From positions 83,388,722 through 83,452,721 of the forward strand of contig NW_024609884.1 of NCBI RefSeq assembly GCF_016920785.2: a DNA stretch of 64,000 nucleotides. The letters run 5' to 3'. The first letter of the stretch is position 1, and every line of letters starts with the position of its first letter. The notes under the pieces were generated by a model. That model was not told the origin of the DNA. It searched no databases and saw only the letters and a program-made list of their open reading frames with translations. The stretch is from Ixodes scapularis (lineage: Eukaryota > Arthropoda > Arachnida > Ixodida > Ixodidae). Positions 45,182 through 55,470 of this stretch are shown one piece after another. The position numbers and the translations under genes were made by a program.

Positions 45182-46863
45182 GCCGACACAGCAGCCTGCC
45201 TCGCCTCGTAGACCCGTAGACGTGACGGCCGATGCTAGTGATTGGCTTTCGGAAAAAGCTGGACCGCGTCCCAGAGCTGTTCTCTCTGGGCGAATTCGAA
45301 GAACAGAACATTCAGTGAAATATTTTGGAAACTACTGAGAAAATACGTGCACCCGGAACTTACGCTTGTCAATTGTTCGTCGTCGCTATCTTCCCCCGCT
45401 TTTCTCTCGCCCTCTTCTTGCCGAGTTTCCCGACGCATCGCATGGGGCTCTATGGAGCTGCCACTGGCATCTCCTCTGCCTACCTTTCCCCCTCTCTCTC
45501 GCGCCCGTGGCGGCTGTTTTTTTTTTTCTTTTTTTCTTCCTTTTTTTGTGTTTTTTTTTTTCGGCACGTAGGTGCGGACTGAACTTGAACGCTTTTTGGA
45601 CCGTCATCTGGGCCATTCAGGTTTCCACAAACCGTTGACGGTATCCACGGGATTTCGTCATTGCCGGCTTTTCTTTTTTTTTTTAGTCAACTCCAAAAAT
45701 GCGCAACTGTGCAGTGAAGTGCTCTGATACAGTGTGTGCTGGCATGTGATTTTCGTTTCGGTACGTCACCAGTGGCAACGAAAGCCAGATCTGTACTGAC
45801 AGTCACGTGACAAGACTCTGCGCCCCGACCTACCGAAAACGCTAAGGCGCTGGAAGTTGGTGTTGTGGATGAACTGTGATGTTGATGCGAATTTTTTGGT
45901 TGTGCGCAGGTGAGCATGGGTTAGAAAATACGAAGAGAAATTGACGAACCTTAAAACAATCTCGGGTGGTCGCGGAGCAGTATGGATGCTCCTAGGAAAA
46001 GATGCAGGATCAATAGTATTTTGAAATACGCAAATTAATGTATAAATAATTAAATTTCTCAACTTCTCAAAAATCAAGTTTTGTTTGCGGCTCTTGAGCA
46101 CTGTCACCTTGACCACAGTGATTCTGCGGCTAGAGATGGAGCTGCAAAATCTAAAAACGTCGAACAAAATGTGAGTGGTCGACGTTGCCAGCACGTCTTG
46201 TATGACGTTTACGACATTTAGGTGTGAACGCGACGTCGCTGAAACGTCATTGACGGGGTAATAATGTAATGTCATCCTGGACTTTATTTTAACTTCGAAG
46301 AAACGTGAGTGTTCGACGTTGCTAAAACGTCTTGTCTTGACGTCGTGGCGACGATGACGACGTTAAAGTTGAAACGTGACGTCGCCAGCACGTCACGGAC
46401 AGGACGACAAAGGAACGTCATTTATGAACTTCAGTTCAACGTCAAAGAAACGTGAGCGTTGGACGTTCTGAGAACGTCGTGCATCGACGTCGTGGGAACG
46501 TTGACGACGTTTGAGTTGAAATACAACGTCGTCACAACGTCACTGATTGGACTCTAATGGAACGTTATATAAGGACGTCACCTCGACATCGAAAAAACGT
46601 AATCGAAGTCATGCGGGACGTCACGGACGTCCGGGACTTTTTCTCGACGTTTCCACGACGTTTTGTGCTGCCTGGGATGTCGCGTCCACGTTCTTGCTAG
46701 CACCAAAGACAAGTTGTAAGATAGACTATCAAAATAAGAACATTGAAGCACCGTAATCCACACTAACAGGATAAATTGACGTTTAAATACTCCCTTTATC
46801 CTTGGCGACGGCTTTCCTGGCAATTCAGAAGAGGTTGCATGCATAGCTTTGATGGGTGCACAA

Positions 46864-46970
46864 CTTCCAAGCCCACAGATCCATCAGTGATGGATCTGTG
46901 GGCTTGGAAGCAGATCCATCACTGATGGATCTGCTTCACAACAGATCCATCAATGATGGATCTGTTGTGA
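46864..46970. repeat. Three overlapping perfect hairpins with a common core
   Basis: Hairpins at 46864-46910 (23-bp arms), 46907-46937 (15-bp arms) and 46936-46970 (17-bp arms) follow each other, each overlapping the next by two to four bases. All share the core AGATCCATCA-N-TGATGGATCT with a one-base centre (G, C, A). The outer arm sequences differ in each, and all arms pair perfectly. Confidence 0.92.
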
Positions 46971-47119
46971 AGGGTCCATTAGGGATGAATCAATCAGTGA
47001 TGGCTCGGTGGATATACGTGAAGGGTCCATCAGGGATGAATCCATCAGTGATGGCTCGGTGGATATACGTGAAGGGTCCATCAGGGATGAATCTATCAGT
47101 GATGGCTCGGTGAATATAC
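46967..47119. repeat. 51-bp tandem repeat, three units
   Basis: Three 51-base units (GTGAAGGGTCCATCAGGGAT, then GAATCCATCAGTGATGGCTC, then GGTGGATATAC) with few differences. Each unit carries CCATCAGTGATGG, the centre of the hairpins immediately to the left. The period is a multiple of three, which keeps a plus-strand frame open; this is not evidence for a protein. Confidence 0.9.
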
Positions 47120-47372
47120 TCGCTCCGTGGATGTGTTGACCGGCATTTGGACGTGTATAGCTGCTCGATGGATGTAATGACGCGATAGATCTAATGACAC
47201 GATGGAGCTAACGACACGATAGATGTAATGGCACTTTGGACGAGGCTGACCATAATTAATGTAGTTTCTCGTTGAATGTGGGGTCAAGATGGATATGTTA
47301 GCACGATGGTTGTGATGGCCCAAAACTGAACGTATTTGCTCAATGGCTGTGATGGCACGATGGATGTGTTGG
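47120..47372. repeat. Degenerate 20-21 bp repeat (CGATGGATGTAATGRCA)
   Basis: About ten loose units built on CACGATGGATGTAATGGC continue from the 51-bp array, progressively less regular, to about 47370. Confidence 0.7.
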
Positions 47373-48752
47373 CTTCAAGCGGGCTGGATTCCGGGGTCCC
47401 CCCTGGCTACGCCGCTGCCCCGAGTGTTCTTTTTGTTGACAGCAGAGTGGCGCACCCTTTGCATACGCCGTTGCCGCGTCCCAGCAACTCTCCCTGGTGT
47501 CTCCTTTCCCTGCGACGCGACGTCGCCTTTGACACCGCGGATGTTCGCAGGGAGTGTCGGATGATTCTGCGTCAGAACTTCCTGCTTCCGAACCACGCGG
47601 ACGCAACGCACCAGTCGCTTTCAACGGCGTTTGCGGATTGCCGGAGCGAATGCCACTCGTGGACGGCCCCAGAATCGCCTACACCTATTTATTCGGAAGG
47701 ACAAGAACCGCCACCCCCCTTCCCGGTACAGTGTTCTTAGAATTTGGAGGTACTTTCCATTGAGCCACGAGGTAACGAGGAGTCACACGTCTTCGCTGGT
47801 CGATTCCCTGGTGAAGTAACTTTACGTCGATAACAATAACAATTCACATTCCAAACGCAGGAAACAAGACCGTGGTGTTAACCCCCACCCCCCCCCCCCC
47901 CCCGGCCACACACACACACACACACGTTTTCTTCCCCTTTCTTTCTTCTGGTCAGACGGATAACAAAACAAATCCGCGACAACTCTCCTTCGCCAGAGGA
48001 AAACAGTAAGCTTAGTCAGTTCCTCGTCCCCCAGGAGGAGGTTCAGAAAATAACGTATAGACGCGAAACCGAACGCCAGATCGCAACCGTTGAATTCGGC
48101 GACAAACCCTGCTGCTGCATGAATGACAACGCAATACAGTGCAACTAAAGTATTTAAAGGGGCGGTGAAACGTTTTTGGTACTTTGCTTGAATACAACTT
48201 AGAATGAATCTGACATTTATAACCTATGAAACACGCGTTAGCTTTTCTCGTCATGCAATAATAACCGAAAAAAACAACAAAAACAAGCAGCGTTTTTTTG
48301 TTTTTTCCTCAACTCGCAAGCCCAACAAGCGGCCACGTGATCAGGAGCTGATTACATGCCGCCAAAATTATCACACGCTCTGGGGTTGGCAAAGCACAGG
48401 AAACGCGCTGAGTGCCAGACATTGTAAGGGTTCGGCTATTGCCGTCATTGCAGCGATTGGACACGGGCCACTATCCGAATGCTTGTCAAGCTATTAATTA
48501 TCGCGAGACCAAATCGAGTGCACACGCAATGCTCGGGTCCAATCTGAGAGCCGCATTCAAATATCGTCCCTGCCGGACTATGCCAACACTGCGACCACCA
48601 AACTATGCCATCAAGTCACCATAATTTTAGACAGAAGCGCGAGAACGCAGCTCAATCAAGTGACTTGATTCACGAGCACCCGTTGGAAACAATATCATAA
48701 TAAAAACACAGTATATTTAAGCCCGCGGTCTCATACACAATCTCATATACAG
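47373..48752. other. No supported gene
   Basis: 47390-47740 is somewhat GC-rich with frames on both strands but no domain. A C tract followed by (AC)n lies at 47889-47925. A TTTAAAGGGGCGGTGAAACG word at about 48150 resembles a solo end of a TTAA-type element. Confidence 0.35.
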
Positions 48753-48952
48753 CTACTTCGCGTGGAAGCGACCTTCGTGTTCATCCTTACCGCCTCTGTC
48801 ACCGTCGCGCTTTTCTTGGGACTTGGTTGTCGAAGAGGAGACTAGGGACAGTTTCTCGCGGATGATGACTGTGGTGTGGGGAAGACTGCTCGCGGCTGGT
48901 CGAGTTCGGGGGCAGCAGAATGACCTGGTCAAGGTGCTCTGACTCTTTGCGT
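48753..48952 (-). CDS. Possible C-terminal exon of an unidentified protein
   Basis: On the minus strand a frame without a start codon runs from a possible splice acceptor (pyrimidine-containing TTTCCGTCTCAACGTTTGGAG) for about 66 codons to a TAG. It reads plausibly as a cytoplasmic tail: KSQSTLTRSFCCPRTRP, then VIIREKLSLVSSSTTKSQ, then a charged end GRFHAK. A second frame over the same bases is also open for about 55 codons, which weakens the case. No upstream exon is identified and no minus-strand AATAAA is seen close by. It could be chance. Confidence 0.25.
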
Positions 48953-49080
48953 CTCCAAACGTTGAGACGGAAATTCGAAAATATTAAGAATTAGAGCAGA
49001 GAACGAGCTCTTTCGCAGTATGCAAATCTTTATGAAACTGCTCGAGACATTACAGGTTGCAACGTCGGAATTTAATTATA

Positions 49081-49479
49081 CACTCTCAGAAAAAAAGGGT
49101 GTATTCTTACACCCCCCGTCCCGTATACGACACCCCAAAACTTGAATTCGACGTACAGCGTGCTGACGTCGAACATACGGCCTCAACTTTTACGAGGTGC
49201 TTGAGAACAGTGAAATACACCTCATTAAACCGCTAAAGTACGTTTCAAAGACTAAAGAAAAGAAACACTGAGGTTTTGCAGTAATGCCAAAAAAAGACCG
49301 GTAACTTTTTTTTTTTTTTTTCAATAACACGTAGATTAGCTATTTTAATAAGTTGTACCACTCGGCTATCAAGCCACCTGTGAAAGTTGGTATTGTCGGC
49401 TCGACGTCAGCGCGCTGTAAGTCGAACTCGTATATGGGACAAAGGGTGTAAGAATGTACCCCTTTTTTTTCTGAGAGTG
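49081..49479. mobile_element. 399-bp MITE with CACTCTCAGAAAAAAA ends
   Basis: It starts CACTCTCAGAAAAAAAGGGT and ends with the inverse (CCTTTTTTTTCTGAGAGTG). The inner words GTATTCTTACACCC and GGGTGTAAGAATGTAC extend the inverted ends to about 35 bp. GTCGAAC/GTTCGAC-like words near the inner borders add to the inverted structure. No ORF of note. Confidence 0.83.
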
Positions 49480-49759
49480 AGTTTCTGAGTGTAAGCTGAA
49501 TCTACGGGAGTCTTGATGCTTCTTTTATCTCTCCCCCTCTTTGTCTGTGTCTTTGCCCTACATCGATTTCTCTGTCTGCGGTGAAACAAGAACGCTTTGA
49601 TCCCCGGAACTGACCTTGCCTCCGCCTAAAGGCGCGGCCTCGGAGTCCCGGTTCCCTTTCCTCTTTCAACGCTCACAACAACGCAACAAAGGCTCGCACA
49701 AGATACGAACAAACCCAGCAACGAAAAATGCTTAAACGAAAGAAGCTCCAAGTCTGAAA

Positions 49760-50795
49760 TGAGTCCAGTGTAGCACCAAATACTCAAACAAAAGTATTTA
49801 ATATAATATACTAAACACCCATTTGAAAATGTATTTAGAGTAGTATTTAAGTTACTTTTACTACGCACTATCTTGAATAGAGTACAAATATTTTGAAAAA
49901 AAAGTAATTTAATTACTTTTTAATATACTTGGCAAGTGGGTTGCAAGCTGGTAATACATGAATAAAGGAGTCAAAAGTGGGTGCTCTACTTCTGATGACT
50001 TCGGTGAAAATCTCATTTTGTTCTGATCTTTATGTTTTTCAAGAAGCGCCTTAGCTGCTACACTTGAAATTTACTTTCAAATAATTCTGGATATGCAACA
50101 TAATGAGCGCCGAAATATTTTAGGAACAAAGGGGACTCCCGTACGAGAGACATGGCACCTGCCGTGCTTTAGTTTGGCGGCAGGCTCGGCTCATGACGCA
50201 TTCCGCAAAAAGTTCGTAATATGCCTCGCTGCGATTCAGAAGAGTTGGCATATCCTTAACAGCCGACCAAGAACTTGATCAGGCAGCCAGACTTGTCCAT
50301 GAGTACGCGAGTGAACGACACACGTGTAGGATCAGGAGAAACATCGACTCGAGGACAGCAGCCACTGTCCTTGATCAACAACCAAGAGTGAGCACTTCGT
50401 CCTCCCAGTCAAAAGCGAGAAGCACATGTACCTTCATACTGTAAACAACAACAACAAGAAGAAGGTTAAGGGGGAAACACAGGCGAGTGTCCACGAAACC
50501 GCTTCTAAACCCACTTGCCCCGCCCCTTTTTGCACCAGTTCAAACCATCATTGACGCATTGAGGTCAAGATGGTCAAGATTCCAGAATCAGAATCTACCA
50601 GTTTAAAAGTAACTGGCTTCATCTGGCGGAAAATTGATTTCGAGGATTTGGAGTATGAAACAATGCGCACTTTTTCAAAGTTGCAAACCATATTTGGGTA
50701 GAGTAGCAAACACTCTAGACGAAATATATTTGCAAGATACCAAAAGTATTTGAAATACAGTATCTTGAGTAGAGTATTTAAGATAGGCACAAATC
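49760..50795. repeat. hAT-like AGTATTT-rich repeat, ends unresolved
   Basis: Clusters of AAAGTATTTAATATA and AGAGTAGTATTTAAG at 49790-49925 and of AAGTATTTGAAATACAGTAT and TAGAGTATTTAAGATA at 50690-50790 are in opposite senses, like the subterminal motifs of the element at 411-1306. No terminal pair or 8-bp duplication was found. Confidence 0.4.
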
Positions 50796-50842
50796 TAAAA
50801 TTTCAACGCCCCACCCCCTTCGCGTGTACCCCGTCAAAAGTT

Positions 50843-50880
50843 AAATTTTGTGTTTTACGTGCCATACCAACGCAGAGCAT
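50843..50880. repeat. Fragment of the TGTTTTACGTGCCA SINE
   Basis: TGTGTTTTACGTGCCATACCA matches the start of the SINE at about 57175; only a few dozen bases are preserved. Confidence 0.4.
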
Positions 50881-52187
50881 CGGGCGTTAGTTGCACTGGG
50901 AAAGACTCCATTTACGTTTCTCGTGAGTTCCTATCAATCGTGTCCACTTCGCCAAAACTCAAATACTAGCCAGAACGCGTTCCTTGTTGCGCAGTTATAC
51001 GCGTATAGCACGCTAGTTTTTTTTAGCCTCATCATTGAGTTCAGGGGTCACGTATGCGTATCTTCATTGACGCGAGTTGAATTACGAATTATCGGATTTG
51101 AATTGCTTGTAAGCGGTAATTATTTTTTATTTTGCTTTTGCATCGTTTGCCCCTAAAACCTTCCGCGGTCAGTTGGGCAATGTTCTTCGTGAAAAACCGA
51201 AGCAGCCTCCGCAAACCGTTTTTTTTTTTTTTTTTAATAACATTTTTATTTAGAGGCGGCATGACTACCCACGTATACTTTGCGAGCGAGCCGCCCAGAG
51301 AACGGCAAAGACGAAGGGGTTAGCCAGTCGCTTTACTTCCGCCAGCTTCCATCGCTCGCTTGCAGCAATCGCACGCTTCCATCAATCGAAGCGAGGAGAG
51401 CGAGAGAAATCAGGTCTAACTCACAATAGCTTTGCTTTCGATACTTCTCCCTTGAAAGCATACTAGGACGGGTTCAACGCCTCAATAAAAAACTGTAAAA
51501 AAAAAAAAAAAAAAAAAAAAGTTTGGCAGACGCTTGTATTACTTTAAAATAAATAAATAAACGAAAAGGTATTCTAAAAAGAAATATAGCGGTGTGATCC
51601 TGATCGAACATTTTACGGGAGAACTAACCATGGATAAAAAATAGTACGTTTCCCCTAAATTCAACCTGGATCTCGAGCATGACCCAGAATGCATGACCAA
51701 CTAAAAACCGCACATCATCTATGCATCATTTCGAAATTTCGAAAAGGGCATATAACAACAGTTTTCTGGACAAAAAAAAAAAAAAGAAAGAAGAATCCCT
51801 GATCAGTAGAGTTGTATACTTCGAAGACAACGATTTTGTTGACTGTCACTCTCTGGCCAATCATCTCTTGAACAAAAAGAAAAGGCAACACTCGCTTTTG
51901 GCAGAGTGTGCAGTGCCCAGACCTTATTTGGACAGGCGCACTGTTTTAACATTAACATTGTTCCCTGTCTCTCTGCTAGCAGATGTCGCAGTTTATTCAA
52001 AAGTAGAACCGCTTTTAAACGAAGAGTATGGCGATGACGAACCCGCAAGTTGGAATGTGGCGACAACCCTGCCGTGTTCAGGTGGTCGCGATGGCCTGCA
52101 CATTTTCGACTCTTGGTGGGAAGCCTCGCTCAGAGCTATGCAGGGCGTTTACCAGCATGTAAAGTCCCTGTCTGCGAGCCTGACAGG
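50881..52187. other. No supported gene
   Basis: Poly-T at 51219-51235, poly-A at 51497-51520. A plus-strand frame from 51721 to 52194 is open but begins in a lysine run and ends in a MITE, with no domain. Confidence 0.35.
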
Positions 52188-52340
52188 CACGTAGCCAGGG
52201 GGGGGGGGGGGGGAAGGGAGGCATAGGGCCCGCCCCTCTCCCAAAATCTTCCATTTTGCTGGGACCTCCTCTCCCCCATCCCCCTCATACAGCATCTTGT
52301 CATGGGTGCCCCCCCCGAAACAAAATCCTGGCTACGTACC
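52188..52340. mobile_element. Short G/C-tract MITE with CACGTAGCCAGG ends
   Basis: It begins GCACGTAGCCAGG followed by a G tract and ends CCCCCCCCGAAACAAAATCC then TGGCTACGTACC, inverted ends of about 12 bp plus complementary G and C tracts, over a 150-bp body. Confidence 0.7.
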
Positions 52341-52463
52341 TGAAGCCTGACATATACAAATACTAACATACAGAAGAGGAACATCGCAAGATGATTGGTT
52401 TATCGGTCTCAGTTACCATGGCAATCGCCCATTTCGGTTCATTCAAATTTTCGAAACTTCGAA

Positions 52464-52490
52464 GGGGGGGGGGGGGGGGGGGGGGGGGGG
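52464..52490. repeat. Poly-G tract of 27 bases
   Basis: An uninterrupted G run preceding the family 2 MITE copy. Confidence 0.9.
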
Positions 52491-52521
52491 AGGGAGTTCT
52501 GAACCAGTCGCGCCAAGATCG

Positions 52522-52684
52522 CTATAGACAATTGCAAGCATGGCGCCACAAGTGGTGCCCCATGCGTGCAAGCGCGTGCAACGCACGGGTGAACGTAGCT
52601 TTGGCAAGCTCGTAATCGCACGGGCGTGCCTGCTCGAGCAGAGACATGGCGGCGGCCAGTCGCCCAGCTTGCAATCGTCTATAG
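52522..52684 (+). mobile_element. TATAGAC MITE family 2, copy 2
   Basis: CTATAGACAATTGCAAGC at the start and GCTTGCAATCGTCTATAG at the end form a TIR with one mismatch. The interior matches 14110-14270. It is the better preserved copy. Confidence 0.82.
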
Positions 52685-54526
52685 AGAATCGTCGTACTGA
52701 AAGCGTTCCTCGCCAATATAAGCGTCTTTGGCACTGTGCGTGCAATCAACGTATCAATCGTGCTTTTCTCCACACCTCTTACAACTAACTATATTGCTCT
52801 TATTACGTATTTCAATACAGGAAAAAAATGTTTAATTCCTGGAAGCACCGACGCTACCTTTGGTGGCGGTACGAAGATGTACGCTTGTCACAAACCACCG
52901 ACTGAGGCTGAAGTTCTTTTTCGCCCGGTCAAAACGCGATCATTTTTGAAAAAAAGATTAGGATCTTTGGGAACAGAAAATAATACTTTAAATCCTTGAC
53001 TCGCCAACTCTTGCAGTGAGGCGCGAGGCAGCTGGTGTCCTTCTGGATCTTCATTTATTAACGAGAAGGCCCCACCAATTGTAGCCGGCAATTGCTGTTA
53101 AAGGGATAGTCCAACAATTTTAATGTTGAAAAAATTTGCAGTTTGTATATTATACTGTTTATCTAAGCGCAAGTGACAAAAAAAAGAAAACGCATCACCT
53201 TGCCCTGAAAAACAGCTATTCCGCAGCGTAATCGCACAGAAAAACAAAAACAACGAAGTATTTGACGATCTGCAGCCGCGTGTAGCGGTTACGGGGACCA
53301 CGATGACATGTCTCTGGGAGACACGCGGAAGTCAAGTAGTCAACATAAGCTGTCCTCCTCCGCGAACCGTCTTTTGTGTCGAACGATAGCTGCGACCTTC
53401 GACGATGCTAATCCATGAAAAGTCGACAATCCCGGAGGAAGCGGCTGGGGTCTCTGAAGAGAGAACCCAACAGGCAACCAAATGGTCCCCCACAGTACGT
53501 CGCTCGAAAGACGACGTGAGACTCGAGAGGCACATTGACCTTCGGTTTGTTTCAAGGAGAGATTGAAAGAAAACGCTCGCTTTTATCCTCGAAATTACAC
53601 CGCAACCAAGGAGTTTCTCGGCCAGTGGCATTGCGTGCGAGTATCCTTGAGTCCCCACTAGAGCCAGCAAGCTCGCGTAAAGTTAAAAACATTCCAACTG
53701 AATATCGTTGCACCACCCCTTCAACGCGATGCGACATTAGCTTTACGAAAAACAAGGCATAATTAGGGTGCCTTCATGCGCGCGTCGCTTAAGGTGGAAA
53801 CATCTGGCCATTTTGTCCCACACGTTTATTTTTCTTTTTTTGCACAGAAGCGCGTGAAAGAACCGTGACCCTGCACGCGTCTGTGGCGCTGACTGTGCTA
53901 TGGCGACATTTTGTTTTCGTCGATTTCTTTGCATTTTTTCCGCGAGCGCGAGCTGTCGGCATCGGGTACTACAAAGGGTGGCATCAGCCTAAACAGAAGG
54001 AGATTGAGGCACCCTAGGCATGATAACAAGTGGGGTACCACTCGAGGAGGCCCGGCGTAGAATTGCGTTTTGCATGGGCACGCGGAGTACGATCGTGCCC
54101 CGCGCGCAACACTTCATTGCACAACAAATGCGGAGAGCACGTCGCCTGCTTCTTGCGCAGGAGTTGCGCTGACGTCAGAACGACGCTGAGCTCCGATTGA
54201 CTTTGATTGAAAGATAGCGGGTAGACCGCTATGCTAGATGCCTCGAAATATACCCACCTTTTTTTCTTTTTTTTTTTTAATCAGCCAATAAGAGTTCGGT
54301 GTTCAGGCATCGTCGCAACCCCTCTGCAAGCAGACGAGCTTGCGATCCGCATACCGAGGAGATGCTTCACGCCACGCCCCCTCGAGCAGAAATAAACCGG
54401 TATCCTGACCACAGCGCAACTTTTGTCGTCATGAAGCAACGGCACGTGGAACTATCCACGAACGCACACGGTCGGACGGGACACGCGCTATCGCTTCTTC
54501 TCTTCTTAGGCCGTCTAAAGAGTGCT

Positions 54527-54565
<39 letters not shown>

Positions 54566-55169
54566 CGTAAAAGTGGTGTGATTCTCTATTGTATTGTGAG
54601 AACGATGGCCACCGCTTCTCTCGCTCTCTGTGCTCTCCCCTCCCCTGGCCTCCAAGAATATTGCGTGGTATGAAAGTGAGAACCGACGAACTATCGATAA
54701 CCCGTAACCACCACTTTTTCTCTGACTGGACGAAGTTTCGGTGCATACTTTGCTTGCCAAAAAAAAACACACACACATTTTCATTAGCAAGAACAACAAA
54801 CTCTAATCTACGGAAACACATCAAGGTAAGCTGGGACACCTGCATTCTGCTTTAGTAATCATTGTAACGTTAGAACCAAGTTTTTCGTTTCTTGCGAATA
54901 ACAGGCGAAACACCCGAGTCAGAAGGGAGCTTCCGTAGATCGCTTCTTTAGCTCCGAATCTCGTAGCGGAGGTAGACGCTGCTACTGAGCATGCGCACCG
55001 CTAGCTTTGTCTGCACAGCTCCGGGGACCATTTCCGGAGGCCGTAAGCTAGCGGGATGGCGGCTGTGGTTGCAGCTTTCGGTGCCTTGTCAGCTTACAGG
55101 TCAACGGAGTGCACCTACATTCTTTCTCTTAAATACAATATTTTATTTTTATAAGGACTACCATAATAC
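52685..55169. other. No supported gene; solo TTAA element end at 53098
   Basis: TTAAAGGGATAGTCCAACAA at 53098 looks like one end of a TTAA-type element; the other end is not visible. (GA)n at 54531-54562. No recognisable coding sequence. Confidence 0.35.
54531..54562. repeat. (GA)n microsatellite
   Basis: Sixteen GA units. Confidence 0.9.
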
Positions 55170-55174
55170 GAACG

Positions 55175-55470
55175 TATGAGAAATGAAAAATAGTGTTGCA
55201 GAACATTTTTGAAAATATATCAAACTTTTGCTATTGTTTTCTGGATAAAAGTACGGCAAAAGTAACGTGAAAGTAATTTGTAACGTAAGGAGTAAAATAA
55301 TCCGTTACTTTTCAGCGAAAGTAATTTGTAACGGTAATCCATTACATTTGAGGCTCGGTAATTTGTAACGGTAATCCATTACATTTGAGGCTCGGTAATT
55401 TGTAACGGTAATCCATTACATTTGAGGCTCGGTAATTTGTAATAGTAATCCATTCCATTCTTCCATTAAC
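55175..55470. mobile_element. GTAAC-rich dispersed repeat, second copy, with 37-bp triplication
   Basis: Matches 1560-1780 collinearly. It differs by a head-to-tail expansion of a 37-base unit (TTTGTAACGGTAATCCATTA then CATTTGAGGCTCGGTAA), three clear copies and a fourth diverged one, at 55319-55460. Confidence 0.75.

Larger units (their letters stand above)
44159..46678 (-). mobile_element. 2.5-kb DNA transposon with CCCAAGCAGCAC ends and AACGTC subterminal arrays
   Basis: The left end reads AT-CCCAAGCAGCACATAAACG. The right end is the inverse, GACGTTTTGTGCTGCCTGGG-AT, so the TIR of about 18 bp is bordered by AT on both sides. Inside each end lie several hundred bases of irregular AACGTC/GACGTT words (44176-44490 and 46150-46660). 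The middle holds an unrecognised minus-strand ORF, followed by a minus-strand AATAAA. An AT dinucleotide target duplication is reported for the ISL2EU superfamily, so that is my tentative class; no transposase or YqaJ motif is visible to confirm it. Confidence 0.65.

Noticed and set aside
46856..47113. Plus-strand ORF with 17-residue repeats
   Set aside because: It results from a 51-bp minisatellite whose period is a multiple of three; it has no start context or flanking gene structure.
46864..47372. CRISPR-like repeat and spacer array
   Set aside because: Repeats are tandem and contiguous with hairpins, no unique spacers of constant length, and the genome is eukaryotic.
51721..52194. 157-codon plus-strand ORF
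   Set aside because: It starts in a lysine run from poly-A, has no recognisable domain and ends inside a MITE.
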